Below are positions 1 through 12,963 of a stretch of 64,000 nucleotides of DNA, one piece after another. Made by a program: the position numbers and the translations under genes. The notes under the pieces are model-generated. The model saw only the letters and a list, made by a program, of their open reading frames with translations, was not told where the DNA came from and did not search any database. Each line of letters starts with the position of its first letter. Within the stretch, counting starts at the first letter, position 1. Origin of the DNA: Cycas panzhihuaensis (Eukaryota; Cycadophyta); contig CM041465.1 of NCBI GenBank assembly GCA_023213395.1, forward strand, positions 140,313,741 through 140,377,740, written 5' to 3'.

Positions 1-259
1 TTTGTAAATCTGCAAAAAATATCATATAAGTAGACAAAAAACTTGTAAACTGTCAAAATATATGATAAATCTGTAGATCTGAAGAGAAAATAACTCAAAT
101 ATGAGAATAAAAACTTGAATGTATATAACTTGCTACTGAAAATCCTGCGTAGATCTGCACAAATCAGTAAATCATGTTGCTCTTATTCAAAACTTCAACA
201 GGCCAATAATCATCTGCTCTGATACCAAATGAAGGAAATTATACTTGTAGCTAAACTAT
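1..259 (-). mobile_element. Left-edge internal part of a minus-strand LTR element
   Basis: This AT-rich stretch lies just inside the LTR at 274-678, on the side the primer site points to, so it should be the 5' leader of a minus-strand LTR retrotransposon whose body continues left of the window. No reading frame is recognisable. A second primer-site-like sequence (GCTCTGATACCA, 216-227, reverse complement TGGTATCAGAGC) sits 33 nt from the first. This is probably a small duplication of the LTR/leader junction. Confidence 0.45.
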
Positions 260-271
260 GCTTTGATACCA
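260..271 (-). other. Primer-binding site, initiator Met-tRNA type
   Basis: Read on the minus strand this is TGGTATCAAAGC, one mismatch from TGGTATCAGAGC, which pairs with the 3' end of plant initiator Met-tRNA. It lies 2 nt from the LTR end at 274, the usual spacing, and fixes the orientation of that LTR. Confidence 0.7.
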
Positions 272-273
272 AA

Positions 274-678
274 TGTTGGAATATATTTGCAGGAGAACAG
301 GGTAGAACATATATCAAATAACCATAAACCAATATTGCATCAATACATCAATGTATCACAATCACAATAGTATAAACCATGAAAGCATTATTGTTCAATC
401 CATTGTAGCAGAAAAGAGTAATACAAATTTCTCATATGAGGGTGGTGTCTAAAGACACCAGGGTTGTATACCCCTTAACATTTATAGTTTGGGGGAGGAG
501 GGAAACTCCTCAACCCCTGAATTCAAAATAATAATAAAATAATATTCACTTAACTCAAATGAAACTAGTTCAACTTAACTTTAACTTACCTTTAAAATGT
601 TGAGCATCACATGTCTAAATTGAGGTACACAATCCTGGTAGGTAAGAGGGAGTTGAGTGATGACATTACACTCCAACA
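274..678 (-). mobile_element. 5' LTR of a minus-strand copia-type element (405 bp)
   Basis: The boundaries are TGTTGGA at 274 and TCCAACA at 678, a perfect 7-bp terminal inverted repeat with the canonical TG...CA ends, with a Met-tRNA primer site 2 nt outside the left end. The LTR contains a perfect short hairpin (GGTGTCT at 444-450, AGACACC at 453-459) and a purine/pyrimidine-rich patch at 488-515. The LTR at 61266-61587 has the same order of features, so the two families are probably related. The partner LTR and the target duplication would be left of the window. Confidence 0.75.
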
Positions 679-1684
679 GTGGTCACGTAACATTCCAATG
701 TGACATACACACTTTATAAAATAAATGAATATTATATCTAACATATTTTAGGGCATATGGCTAGATATTATTATTCTATGATGAATTATCTAGTTTAAAT
801 GTTATTTTAGTGATTTTATGGCATAATTATTATTGTTATTAAGTGTTTAAATAATATGACATATTTATAGTAGAGTGTTAGGGTTTGATAGATGTCTAAA
901 GGTATAAAATTAAGGGTTTACATATTTTTTAAGATATCTATAGATGAAAGGAAAGAGACTTAAACCCTAGATAAGGATGTATCTAGAAATATAGCATCAA
1001 TTATGGAACCTTCATAGCTCACTATGATCACATAAACTTATATATAAATGATAAGGGACTGAGTAGAATAAATTGAAGCATCATATGAGTGCCTTTATAC
1101 TATGGAGAAATAATCATAATTTACATCAATTTGCCACACCATCATTATGAAGCATTCATCACTAGATCAACATATTAAGTTACTTACAATCAATAGTGAT
1201 CTAGACCATTGAAGGAGAGATATCCCATACCATGATCATAATCACCTATCTAGTAATTAGTAGATTCTTGGTATTTATAAAAGATATAAACATCATTTTT
1301 TATCCTGTAAACATTGTCATATACAAATCAAATAATATCATATTTGTAATGTAAATAACCTACATTTAGTTTCTACCTTCTATGTGGGTATTTGTTATCT
1401 CCTATTAATTGCTCTTATGTGAACACTAACCTACCATGGATTGTTAATACACATGACTATAATATTGCCATGGAATACTAATTATCCATGAGTATTTAAA
1501 GTAATCCAATTATTCATATGAATAATCACCTGCTTGTAAGTTTCATAGACACCCCATAAACATGCATGGATTTTTCATCAAAATAAAAAAAAATACAAAG
1601 TGAATGGTTAATTAAATTATCTTTTATAATATTTAAAATCTAGACATCAGACAAAATTTAAAATTCTATTATTATTATTATTAC

Positions 1685-1723
<39 letters not shown>

Positions 1724-3373
1724 AATTACAAAAATAAAGTTAACTATATTAGATAAAATTTAAAGTCCATGCCTCAACCCCCTTTGTTTAGTAAATGATC
1801 ATATGATGAAGCTACATGACCAATAGCCCTATGCCAAAGGGGGTTAACCTAATTTCTTAAGTACTACATCATTTTTCATGACATATTGATAATTTTTTTA
1901 GTATAACTTTTCATCAAAGTATCCATTTTTTGAATTGTTAGTCATATTAGAAAGAAAATTTCAAGATAGTAAAAATGATTGGTTACAAGGCATATTTTAA
2001 AGATCAAATGCAAGAGATTTTAATTAGTAAAGTTTAGTAAAATAATTTTGACTTTATAAAAGTTATATTTTATGACCTATTTTAGATTTATTTTGGCATA
2101 TTCTAATGTTTTTAAAGGCTCCAAATATCATGATGATGTTATTGACGATAGATGAATAAAAAAGTAAGTTTTGTTTAAAAGTAAATATATAAAGGCTCAT
2201 TTATGATTATTTAAGGCTTAAAACAAATGATAAGTTCATGATGTGGGACATATTTAAAATCATATAGATGTGAGAATATTTTAATGTATGTTGGACACTT
2301 ATTTGAATGAATGAATGTTTATGATGACACCACCTAATTAATAATAAACCCATAAATTATTTGTTTGTTAGAGATAAATAGATGTGATGATTGATTAACC
2401 TCCACCTATTTATGAGTTATGGAGAATAAGGAGAAGTCTCATATATTGGCTACTCGGTACTAAATTCAACTATTAAGGCTATCCAGTTGATAGTAGATAT
2501 GTGTTTAATAGTAGGAAATCTGACTCACTATATATGATAAGAGGTATGGAAATATACTATTTATATTACCTTATTATAGTTAACTTGTCTTGTCCAAGTA
2601 GTATGCCCTATTCTTAGAGTTAGTATATTTGTATAAATGATTTATTAATGTTGATAAGTTTTATTTATGATTACTAAAAGAAAGTCGTGCGTAGAAGCAT
2701 CAATGAAGGCAACACACAAGTTATTTACTCATATGCAAGAGGTGAGATGAATAAGACTACTCTTGTATAACTCATAGATTATGTTATTATTCTTGTATGC
2801 AAGAGGTGAGATATTTTATTCTACTCTTATTTATTGATAAACCATATACAAGAAGCACATCCTAGAGAACTAGCAATTACAATGGTTGGTTACCCATGTA
2901 TTTCAGTAAATGGTTGTTATTTTATACATACATTGGTAATCATTTTATTTATAAGAATTATTGAGATGATAGGTTAATAGAGTTGATGATTAATTATAGC
3001 TTTACATATGAAGATATAAAGTTATTCAAGAAAACACTTCATATAGATATGATAAGTGAAAGTCATATATATTGGTTTATATTTAATGATTAGTTGATGA
3101 TGGTTATACAAGTATTTTATAGGTTGGTTATTCATAGTTAGTCATTAATAATCATTAATGACTACAAGTTGATCATAGGTTTTAAAGATTAATTACTTCA
3201 AGGAAATACACATGATATTGATAGATATATAAGTTATAAGTGATACAACTTAATACAACTTTATTTAGTTTGATATATATTGATAAGTTTATAAATTTTT
3301 GTATACAATAAGATATAAAGATATAAAGACCAAGGTTGATTAGAGATTTAAATATTGAAAGATATTAAACATT
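679..3373. other. AT-rich intergenic DNA, no gene seen
   Basis: No reading frame of convincing length or composition and no domain motif was found on either strand. It is probably decayed transposon sequence. The only discrete feature is the ATT microsatellite at 1667-1722. The stretch just before 3374 should be the internal 3' region of the LTR element ending at 3383, but no Pol motif survives. Confidence 0.6.
1667..1722. repeat. (ATT)n microsatellite
   Basis: About 18 tandem ATT/TTA units with a single interruption near 1684 (ACT). Confidence 0.9.
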
Positions 3374-3382
3374 AAAAGGGGG
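3374..3382 (+). other. Polypurine tract
   Basis: AAAAGGGGG lies immediately before the LTR start at 3383, as expected for the plus-strand primer of an LTR retrotransposon. Confidence 0.55.
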
Positions 3383-3866
3383 TATTAGAATAGATTATAT
3401 TATCATATATGTAATGTTTAATGATATAGTAGATCCATACTAAATCCCACTCACCAAAAGTATTAATAGATTTAATATATATATAATTATTCATGTAAAC
3501 ATCATATTGGATGATGAAATAACTCAAGAGATATTTTAGGCTATTCATAAGTATATTATTCATACTACTTGAGAATTTGAGAAAGGGACAAGAGAGGAAG
3601 GAATCATTTGGATATGTAATTTATTTGATATTTAAAGAAGAGCTCCTAACTCCAACCTTCTCCCATGGTTTTTCTCACACTAAATTTTTATATATAAATA
3701 TGTTATTTATCTTGTGGTATATATTTAATATGTTTATACTTTATATTTCATGTTATTACTTATTATGTTGATCTTGCATACATGATTTATTTACATTTCT
3801 CATAATATGATTACTTGATTACATAAGTTTGATATACATTCATTGCACATAATAAATACATTACTA
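3383..3866 (+). mobile_element. Plus-strand LTR (about 484 bp), with polypurine tract before and primer site after
   Basis: The LTR begins TATTAGAATAG directly after a polypurine tract and ends about 2 nt before a Met-tRNA-like primer site (TGGTATCAAGGT, 3869-3880). It resembles the LTRs at 13860 and 14982 in several blocks (for example TGTAATGTTTAAT near its start and CTTCTCCCATGG near 3660). The right boundary is uncertain by a few bases because the terminal CA has decayed. An LTR with internal-type signals on both sides suggests two elements in tandem sharing one LTR, or recombination between LTRs. The small frames at 3372-3771 are not coding. Confidence 0.5.
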
Positions 3867-3880
3867 TATGGTATCAAGGT

Positions 3881-6201
3881 TAAATTCTAAATTCTAACAA
3901 AATTGTTTGTAGTAAAATCTTATAATTTTTCTCTTAATAAAAAACCCCTAGATTTCTTTGCAAAGTCATCAATAAAATTGATAAAGTATGTCTCTCCACT
4001 TAACGAGATGGCAAGTATTAGTCTATAAATATCTAAGTGAACCAATCCTAACTTCTCTATGTCTCTCTACACTTTCTTCTTTAAAAAGATCTCTTTGTGC
4101 TATTTTCTAAATATATAGGGTTCACATAACTAACCTTTATTATTTATCATAATAAGACCATATATCATTTTTAACTTGTATATCAATTAAAGACTATTGT
4201 AGTTTAAATGACCCATTCATTCATGTTATAACTTTTATTTTATAGATATAATAAGGAATGCTCTCTATACATAGGAGTGTCCTTGTAGTTTATATAAATT
4301 ATTCTCTCTCTATCCCTTAGTTATAATATTATTTTGTTTATCTTAGATTGTGTATTATGATCAAGAAAACATCACATTCATATCTTATTGTTCAATTTTA
4401 CAAACTAAAACAAGCTTAGCCTTTAGATTTGATACATACAAAGCATTATTAAAGTATTACCATTCATCATTCAACATGATAATTGATACTTTTCTAACTC
4501 TTGTAGCCTCCAGATTAGTTTTGCCCTTAATAGTAATCTTTTGATTCACTTTATGCATCTAGAAGAACTATTCTAACCTTCTACTCATGTGTCTTGATGT
4601 ACCAAAATTAATGAAATAAACATCCCATATATCAAAACCCATTTTATATACTACAACAAATAATTATTTTATAATCTTAATAGGCATGTCCTCTACTATA
4701 TTTATAACCAAAGTTCTCATACTGAGGTTATAAACTTCTCAGTATGTAGGTAATAATCTCTAAATTAGGAATGATCTTATCTATATTCAACAGCTGATCC
4801 TAAATTGATCTTACATATCACATATATTCTATTATATTCCTAATCATCTTCAAAGTATATAGTTGACTCCATAAGTTTAGGGCTCTCACACCATTCTTAT
4901 GTTTAAATAGGCTTTTGACTGTGTTGCACATCTACTTTAGTATAGTAGCACCCTTGCTATATAAGATAATACTATCGTTGATCAATATGCTGAGAAAACT
5001 AAATGTTATTTATATCTTCAATTAATATTCAATATTAAAGTTGGCATTAATATTTCATTTATTTTAAAAAGTAATAATTTCTACTATAGTTTTTTTCCAT
5101 TACAAAGTTATTTATATACTTCCAAAAATCATTCAAATGTAAAAATAAAACATATAATGTTTATAAATTGTATAATTCTTAGGACCTATTAGTTTTTTAG
5201 TGATTGTACCTATTATGCCACATCCACTAACTATTTTAAGCAAAAAATAAAATTTAAAAACAACTAGAAAGAAGATAAATAAGTAGGGAAATAAAGTGAG
5301 AAAGTTTTGAAAGTATTTAGTCTATATAAAGGTAGCTGGTAATATATATTTATTTCTTCGATCTACTTGCTAGTAGTTAAAATCTTATTTAAAATATAAA
5401 ATTTTACTTTTTCACAAAAAAATATAAAAAATTGCTATATGTGATAATTGTTAGATCATAAATCTCAAAAAAATAGATATTATAGTATACTTATTTTCTT
5501 AAAACAAGCTATGGATCATCTAAAAATAACCTTGGAACTCAAATAACCATGCGACCAGGGGTTAGCAAGCAAGGGGCTTTATTAGGGACTTCAAAATTCT
5601 CTCCACTCATCTAATGTTTAGATAGCCATTAATGGTTTTTACTTTTATTTTTTATCTATCTATAGCTTCTTAAATTAGTTTTTTACCTATCATAGCATTC
5701 TAAGCAATGATATTAGTATGTAGCTCCTCTACGTGGTGTTTTTCATGATGGCACTTATGTGATGGAATTTTGTATAGTGTCCTTTTACTGGTATTTATTA
5801 CTTTGAGATCCCATAACTAAGATTTAAGCAAATACATTTATTCTCTATTCTTTAGTATTGGCATGTTCCTCACGACATCTATATAGGTGTAATGACTATT
5901 CTAACATATCTTTGAATACTTTCTAATCTTGCATCTTCCATCATAGGTTCAACAAAGATAATCTGGTCTATGGATATGTATATATGTATCGATGTTTAAT
6001 GAACTAGATCATGATATCGATATTAAAGTTGCCCATTCTTCACCTATTCATGAATTTATAGGTTGCCAACTTACCACAATGATGAAAATGTTTAGAGATT
6101 TCTATAGTTTTAAAACTATAGTTTATATAGTTTAAAATATTCTTCTTTTAATAAAATATTTTTTCTTTAATCATTATTCAACACTTTCGTCGAAGGTCAT
6201 T
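3881..6201. other. AT-rich intergenic DNA, no gene seen
   Basis: It starts as the presumed leader of the element primed at 3869 and then becomes uninterpretable AT-rich sequence. The longest frame (4350-4544, 64 codons) has no recognisable motif and lies in low-complexity sequence. It runs to the target duplication of the LINE at 6202. Confidence 0.55.
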
Positions 6202-6220
6202 CATTCAATATAGTGTCTTT
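6202..6220. repeat. LINE target-site duplication, left copy
   Basis: CATTCAATATAGTGTCTTT (19 bp) is identical to 12479-12497 at the other end of the LINE. The final T residues could partly belong to the adjacent oligo-T. Confidence 0.9.
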
Positions 6221-6409
6221 TTTTTTTTTGATAAGGTAAAAATGAATTATAAGTGGTTTTGAAACAGGATCCCACAACCTAATACATCAGGAAGCTTCTA
6301 TCAGCCGAGTCATAGTGATCGTGACATCCCCATGGTCTAGGTATATAAACTACAATGCCAGGACAAGCCCCATGGCTAGCTATCACGAACCCTGTCCTTG
6401 TCAACCAAA

Positions 6410-9400
6410 ACCATAACTTCCTTAGGGAAGTCCTTTCTCCAAACTGTAGTTTTCTTTTGCCCAACCCCCCAATTTACCAAAAAATTAGCTACTTTGTTTC
6501 CTTCCCTTAACGTGTGCCTTAGCTAGACATTTTCTAAGCCCTTAAGGCTCTCCTTCGCGTCTTTAATCATAGGTTGGAATCTCCAATTTGGAGAAGTTGT
6601 GCCCTTCAGTGAATTAATAATTGTTAAAGACTCCCCCTCAATTACCAATCTCCTAGAGCCACCCTTCAGGGCTAAGTTGATGGCCTTTAGCAAGGCATTC
6701 ATTTTCGCATAGTGGTTTGTTTGGTGGTCATAGTACTCCGCAAAGGCCCATATAGGGTTCCCAAGATTATCTCTACATATATCCCCTCCACCAGCTTCAC
6801 CGGGGTTCCCTTTCAAGGCACCGTCAAAATTTATTTTTAGCTAGGATACCTTGAGGGGTATCCAAGGCTAAGTCTCACCTTGTCCACCTTAATTACTGGC
6901 TCTATCCCCCACTTTAGGAGGATCCTATTTTCTGACAAGGTAGTTTGTTTCTCCTTAATGTTTCTAACATTTTCCTTTATCTCTGTGAAAATTTTATTAA
7001 AGATAACGTACTGGTCCATCTATCTACCCTAGAAGATTCTTCTATTTCTTTCCTTCCATAGGTTCCATGATAGTATCGGGAATGCACTTTCCATATACTA
7101 CTTAAAACTTTATTTTTGAAGGGGCTTTTCCAAGCATACCATTGGTCCTCTACATTTTCAGAAAAGGCCCAGTTCACCTCCAAAAAACCTAGTAGCTACC
7201 CCCATACCTCCCTTGAGTAGGGACACCAAAGGAAAATATGGTCCATTGATCCTTCCTCTCTGTAGCATAGAATGCACCTGTTAGTCATGTGGAATCCTCT
7301 CCTTTTAAGATTGTCCACAGTAAGGATTTTTTTCTTTAGACATGTCCACCAAAAAATTTCAATCTTGGGGATAAGTGGTAGTTTCCAAACCCCTTCTAAT
7401 ATCTCATTCCTTTGGTCTCCTTGGTCTAGGCATAGGAAGAGGTATCTCTGTTTGGTAGTGTACTCCCCCAAAAGGTTTAAGGGCCACACTACAGTATCCT
7501 AAGAGGCCATCTTCAGAATGTAGCTTTTGGCAAAATCCTTTTGATTTTGGAGAGACCATTGTGAGGTATGTTTTCCCTCTAAAGTTCCTTAAAGGTTCTC
7601 CATCTTCTAGCTCTCCCTGTCCCTATCTAGTAGTCTTTTATATGGGAGCCATATAATCTTTCACAAGGGGCCTAGATAGGTGCTAAATCAGGGTAATGCT
7701 TTAAGCTTTTATCGGTGCACCACGCATCCTCCCAGAATCTTATGGAGCTGCTATCTCCTAGTCTCCATTTTAGGCCTCCTCTTACTATATTCTATACTTT
7801 TAGGATGCTCCTCTAAATGATTGAGCTGAAGGGAGAAGCAACGTTCTTGAGAATGGAGCTACATTGAACATATTTCTGTGAAAGGATCTACTTCCACAGT
7901 CTTTCTCTGCCTCTGACAAGTCGCCAGCCCAGTTTAGCCTCAAGGGCTACTTTAAAGGTTGAAATTCTTCTCAAGTTGAGGCCTCCGGCCCATTTCAGAG
8001 AGCATACTTTGTTCTAGATCACCAGGTGTATCATATCTTTAACCTCAGCTCTGGACTAGAGGAATTTTTTTTGAATGGATTCAAGTATAGATGAGATACC
8101 TATCAGCATTCTAAAGATAGACATCCAGAATACTGGAATACTTTGAAGCATAGAGACCACTAACTGGAGCTTCCCTGCTTGACTAAGTAGAGTGCCTTTC
8201 CACCTGGCCAACTTCCTTTACATCCTGTCAATGAGGGGGTTCCACATATCCTTAGACATCCTACCTACGAATAAGGGCATACCAAGATAAGATGTGAGGA
8301 GCTTCTTAATGCCCATCTCCAAGATATCGCTAATCCTTCTTTGGGTGATCCCTAGGGTATTTATGAAGTACACATTACTTTTGTTCAAATTGACCTTCTA
8401 ATTCATGGCCAATTCATAATATCCCAAGGCCTCCTTAATCTTAGAGACCTCTCTGATGACAACTTTCCCCAGGAAGATATTATCATCCACAAATTGGTGG
8501 TGGACAACATTATCCACCTGAGATGTCAGCTTTATGCCTTTAATCATCCCTTGTCTTCTAGCTACCTCCATAGTTCTACCTAACATTTCTACCATGGTTA
8601 TATAGAGAAAGGGGGAGAGGGGATCGCCTTGTCTCAATCCTTTGAATCTCGGGAAGAATCTAGAAGAGGAACCATTAATAATGATTAAATATTAGAGGTT
8701 GGATATACATGTCTTAATCCATGTTCTCCATAACTCCCCAAAGCCAAACACCTCTAAACAATCTAATAAGCAATCCTGGGAGACTCTATTGAATGCCTTC
8801 GAGAGGTCGATCTTAATCAGCATCGCAGGCTCCTTCCTCTCATTCACTGAGTGAATTATTTCATGAACCACTCTAATGCCATTGTAGATTTATCTTCCCT
8901 AGAGAAAGTCGTCCTAGTTCTGAGAGATAATATTGGGCATGACCTTCTTAAATCTATTAGCCAGCACCTTGGTTAAGATCTTATATTTAACGTTACAGAG
9001 GCTTATGGGTCGGTACTCCTCCATTCTCTTCACCCCTTCCTTTTTCGGGATAAGGACAAGGAATGTAGCTTTCCATTCCTAAAGGATCTTGTGATTTAAA
9101 TGGAACTCCTTCAATGCCTCCATAAGATCACCCTTGATAATATCCCAAAACTCTTGGAAGAATCCCAGGGGAAATCTGTCAAGGCTCAGAGCTTTGTCTC
9201 TCTTCATACCAAAGAGATTCGCTCTGACCTCTTCCTGGGTAAAAGGAGTTGTCAACCATGCATTCTAGGAGTCGTTCACCAATTTGGGAATATTTCTTAG
9301 AAAATCCTTCCTTCTATCCTTGTCACTGTCTTGCAATTCGGTAAGTAAACCCTTGAAATAGTCGTTATCCAATTTCTTTAGGTCTTCCATGGAGTTTACA

Positions 9401-10589
9401 ATCAATCCATCTACTGTTTGAAGGTTGGTTATCTTGTTATTTGATCTATGCTTGATAGTAGTCATGTGGAAGAATTTTGTGTTTCTATCCCCTTCAGACA
9501 ACCATATTACCCTGGATTTCTGCCTCCAGTGGATTTCCTCTATAGTAAGAGTATCCTCTAATCTTTCAACCAATTCCTTTTCTGTCCTATCTAGTTCTAG
9601 AGATCTGCCCTCCCACTAAATTCTAACCCTAGTATCTTTCAGGTCCATAATTATTTTATCCTTGAGGTCATGTATGTTTTAGGAGACTTCCTCATTCCAT
9701 TCTTTCACTCGCCTTTTGACCTAGTCTAACTTCTTTGAGAATCTATACATGGCGTGACCACGTATTTGAACACCCCACCACTCCTCAACCTTGTTTTGAA
9801 AGTTGGGGTGTCTGATCCACATCATTTCAAATCTGAATGGACAACCAATGTGTTTTTCCATATATGAGAATTGAAACATGAGTGGAGAGTGATCAGATCT
9901 TATTTTTGGCAAAGCTTCAAGGGTAAAATCCTTAAATCACCTCATCCAGTCATAATTGACTAATACCTTATCCAGTTTGATTTGGATGTGATGGTATGTG
10001 AGTCTCTTATTGGACCAGGTGTATGATGCACCCCTAAGTTTCACATCCTCAAAACTCCCTTATTGGAGGAAGCTGCCAAACTCATGCATACCACTTGTCC
10101 ATCTTGTTATACCCCCTTTCTTATCTCCAGGGCACAGCGTCATATTGGAGTCCCCCGCCAGAAGCCAAGGGGCTCCACAGTCCCTGTGGGCTTCCATGAT
10201 TCTTTCCCATAACCTCTTCCTGTCCTCCTGAAGGTTTGGGGCATACACATTAGTGGTTAACCATCTTAGGTTATTCCTTCTATTGATTAGCCACAGAGAA
10301 CAAAGGACTCCTTAGCCTTATAAATTTCCCCAGACCATACATTCAAGTCCCATAACACCATCAAACCCCCAGCCCCTTGAGCATAGCCTACTTCTATACC
10401 CTCTACTTTCCTCCAAATTTTGCTTCTTACTCTTGGGTTATTCTCTAAGTTTAGCTTTGTTTCCTGAATAAACATTATGTCTAGAAGATGCCTTTCTCTC
10501 ATATCTCTGATAATCTTTTGTTTCAAGGGGGCATTCAATCCCCTAACATTCCACGAGATGAGTTTCATCTCTTTCTTCTTTGTTTCCAA
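6410..10589 (-). pseudogene. LINE ORF2: endonuclease, reverse transcriptase, zf-RVT, RNase H (decayed)
   Basis: ORF2 starts at the Met at 10589, followed closely by the APE-endonuclease opening ISWNVRGLN and the QETK motif; GDSN (about 10150) and SDHSPL (about 9890) follow. The RT has PISLCN (about 8990), RQGDPLSPFL (about 8620) and the catalytic FVDD (about 8490). The zinc-ribbon zf-RVT domain has CILC and a later DHIFLWC (7250-7200). At the end is an RNase H with NFDGALKGNPG (about 6830), AKMNALL and a REGNKVANFL tail. Two catalytic RNase H positions are altered: E is replaced by K in the AE motif, and the third acidic motif reads EGES. The frame changes between 10290 and 10248, again between about 8400 and 7489, and before 6816, with many stops between. 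Confidence 0.88.
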
Positions 10590-10599
10590 ACCTCTAAGG

Positions 10600-11861
10600 C
10601 CTCACCTTTTGGTGGGTCTCGTCCCTCAGTTCTGGATCTAAGTCTGGGCCCTTCAAGGAAGCCATCATTTAGAGTTTCCTGGTTGCCTTGGTCCACTTGC
10701 GCGGCCGCCTCTCTTTCCTAATCGGTTTGGGAGGCACCCACCCGTTTCTCTACGCCCACATCTGGGGTCTTCTTCTGGATCTCTTCTGGATGTGTTATGG
10801 AAGGGTGGGGCATCATCCCAAGCCTTATTGGGGAAGATTCCCCTCTACCAATGTCCCCTAGAGGGCTTTCCCATGGCCCTGGATCCTAATCCACATGTTC
10901 CTCAACCTCTGAGAGGGTGTCCTTCACATTAGGGTCAAAACCAAGGCCCTGGGGGGGCTCTCCTTGTGGCTCTAGAGGGGCCTCACCTAGGTCTTTTAAA
11001 GGACTAATATCAGGGGCCTCAGTATGTGGGACCCCTTGTGTCTCTAAGGTTTATCCTTCTATCCCTTTGTCTAAGATTTTTGTCTCTTATGGTTTCATCT
11101 CTAGGATTTCCTCTTGCTTTCCCCCCATTGAGTTTTTTTTACCTAGGCATTTCTAGGATAAGTGGCCTAGATTTCTACATATCAAGCATCTGAAATTCTC
11201 CATTTTGTATATTAAAGGTTGTGCCCAACTCCCATCCTTTGTGTCTATCCATAACTCATCCAAAAGAGGTTTATCTATCCTAACCAAGGCACAAAACCTA
11301 GCATTTATGAGTCTGCTTCTATTCTTGGTCACAGAGTCGATGGCTAGGGGAGGTCCCACAACTTTTGAAATCCCTTTCAGCACTTCAAGGTTCCAATGGT
11401 ATAAAGGAAGACCCAGCAACTGAATCCATATAGGTACTTGCTTGATTCTGGGGATGGAAGGGTTGAAGTCCCTATGCCATTTTTCAAGAAATAAGGCTTT
11501 CCTTCCAAACATCCAAGGTGCCCTTAGGAGAATATTGGTCATGTCCTCATAAGAGAGAAATTTAAATAAAACACAACCATTTAGCATCGCAATGACTTCC
11601 ACATTGCCTACCATTTTCCATTTGATCCTTATCCGACACGATGGTTTCGGCCGGTCTAGGTCCAAAAATCTCTGAGCCGAGGCAATTTTCCTAATATTTC
11701 TCTGTTTTCTCCACTAGACCCTAGGGAATTTTTAGTCTGACCTTGTTATCTTGAATGATAGGTGTTAAATCATAGGCATCTTCTTCATTTTCTCTTATAA
11801 CTTTAGAGTATGATCTCCCATGAGAAGGGTTACAGTTCTAGTTTTGAAGGGCTTGATCCAT
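10600..11861 (-). pseudogene. LINE ORF1: DUF4283-type RNA-binding protein with zinc knuckle (decayed)
   Basis: ORF1 proteins of plant LINEs coat the element RNA. The likely start is Met at 11861 (MDQALQN). A frameshift precedes the open segment 11665-11153, which holds the DUF4283 block (APWMFGRKALFLEKWH; VPIWIQLLGLPL) and the start of a CCHC knuckle, CLICRNLGH, whose last Cys follows an in-frame stop near 11152. The rest, to about 10600, is a proline- and glutamate-rich tail (GEAPLEPQGEPPQG) with few stops. ORF2 begins just downstream, the normal arrangement. Confidence 0.82.
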
Positions 11862-12478
11862 GACTATACTTAAAATGCTAAAAGAAACGAGTAAGTAGGC
11901 CTCCTATGAGGGCGAATAGAGCTTACCATGGCCTTGCGCACATCGAAAGCAACCATTACTTCTCCCTAATTTTCTAGAATAAATTTTGAATCTATTCCTT
12001 CAATAGTATGTTCCATAATGAAGCCGTTCCTCCTTTTCACTCTTCTATGTCAGTTCTAGTTGTAGCTTAGGCTATGCTTGGTGATCTTCTTTATATATAC
12101 GTATGCCTGCATCTTACTTTCCACTATCCCTTGGTTGTGGTACCTTACCGCTCGAGTTCTCCCCTTGTATCCAGACTATAGGTTTTCAAGGGTGTGCAAA
12201 GGAGAATTCCATGTCGACATGTGTCCCTTCTAGGCTGCCTATGTCTAGCTATCTGACTCTTACCTGTGGGTCCTGCCCACTCGACCTCTCCCTATATATC
12301 TAACTTGTATTACTTCAAGTGCATGGAGAGGATGGTGCCATGGCACCCTATGTCCCTTTAGGGCCACCACCAGTAAGAACCCCAGCTCTCACTACCACAC
12401 CTCTGGTAAAGAACCCTAGACGCAGACTTCATCGCTCGTCACCCGCTCCTTCACAAAACTGATTATAATTCAATAAAC
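11862..12478 (-). other. LINE 5' UTR
   Basis: About 0.6 kb separates the ORF1 start from the right-hand target duplication. It is less AT-rich than its surroundings and has no convincing frame. In L1-type elements this region carries the internal promoter, but no specific motif can be assigned. Confidence 0.5.
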
Positions 12479-12497
12479 CATTCAATATAGTGTCTTT
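12479..12497. repeat. LINE target-site duplication, right copy
   Basis: Identical 19-bp partner of 6202-6220. It marks the 5' end of the minus-strand LINE. Confidence 0.9.
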
Positions 12498-12963
12498 CAA
12501 TATCATTCTTAGGTGGTACTTTTAATAGCTTTTAGTGTCATTAGATACATCTTCCTTCTACTTATAGGTGTCAAACTATAGCACTTGAGTCATCCTTTTA
12601 AGCTATCCAAAATGCTCACTAGATGAGCTATTTTCCTATAGTAGAATATCTCAATTTAAACCATGAATTTGTAAATAGGTATTTGCAACTTGTTATTGAA
12701 CAACTCCTTCTTAAAGATAATAACCTACAAACCAAAATATTGTAATATACAATTTTGAACCTGTATAACAATTGAATAACTTAACTAATAAATAATGTTT
12801 ACATCATCCAACTAAAATTCATACTTTAAAATAGTAAAAGAATTAACAATTTCTATAAATATTATATATATTCTAGACACTTATAAACTACATTATTAAA
12901 CTACAATTACAAACCTTAAGATCAGTGTAATAAATAATAAACATAATTAATATTGCACCTATA
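12498..12963. other. AT-rich DNA, presumed leader of a minus-strand LTR element
   Basis: No gene seen. The primer site at 12964-12975 points left into this stretch, so at least part of it should be retroelement leader sequence. The pre-insertion target of the LINE joins here. Confidence 0.45.

Larger units (their letters stand above)
6221..12478 (-). mobile_element. Full-length L1-type LINE with RNase H, decayed
   Basis: The element is bounded by a 19-bp target duplication and has an oligo-T run at its left end (6221-6229), the poly-A tail of a minus-strand element. Its 6.26 kb holds, in minus-strand order, a short 5' UTR, ORF1 (DUF4283 plus zinc knuckle), and ORF2 with APE endonuclease, reverse transcriptase, zf-RVT and RNase H. 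Such elements insert by target-primed reverse transcription. All frames carry stops and a few frameshifts, so this copy is dead. It is unusual in being complete at its 5' end, since most LINE copies are 5'-truncated. Confidence 0.9.

Noticed and set aside
3372-3771. Two small frames around 3372-3771
   Set aside because: Both overlap the LTR at 3383-3866 and have low-complexity composition.
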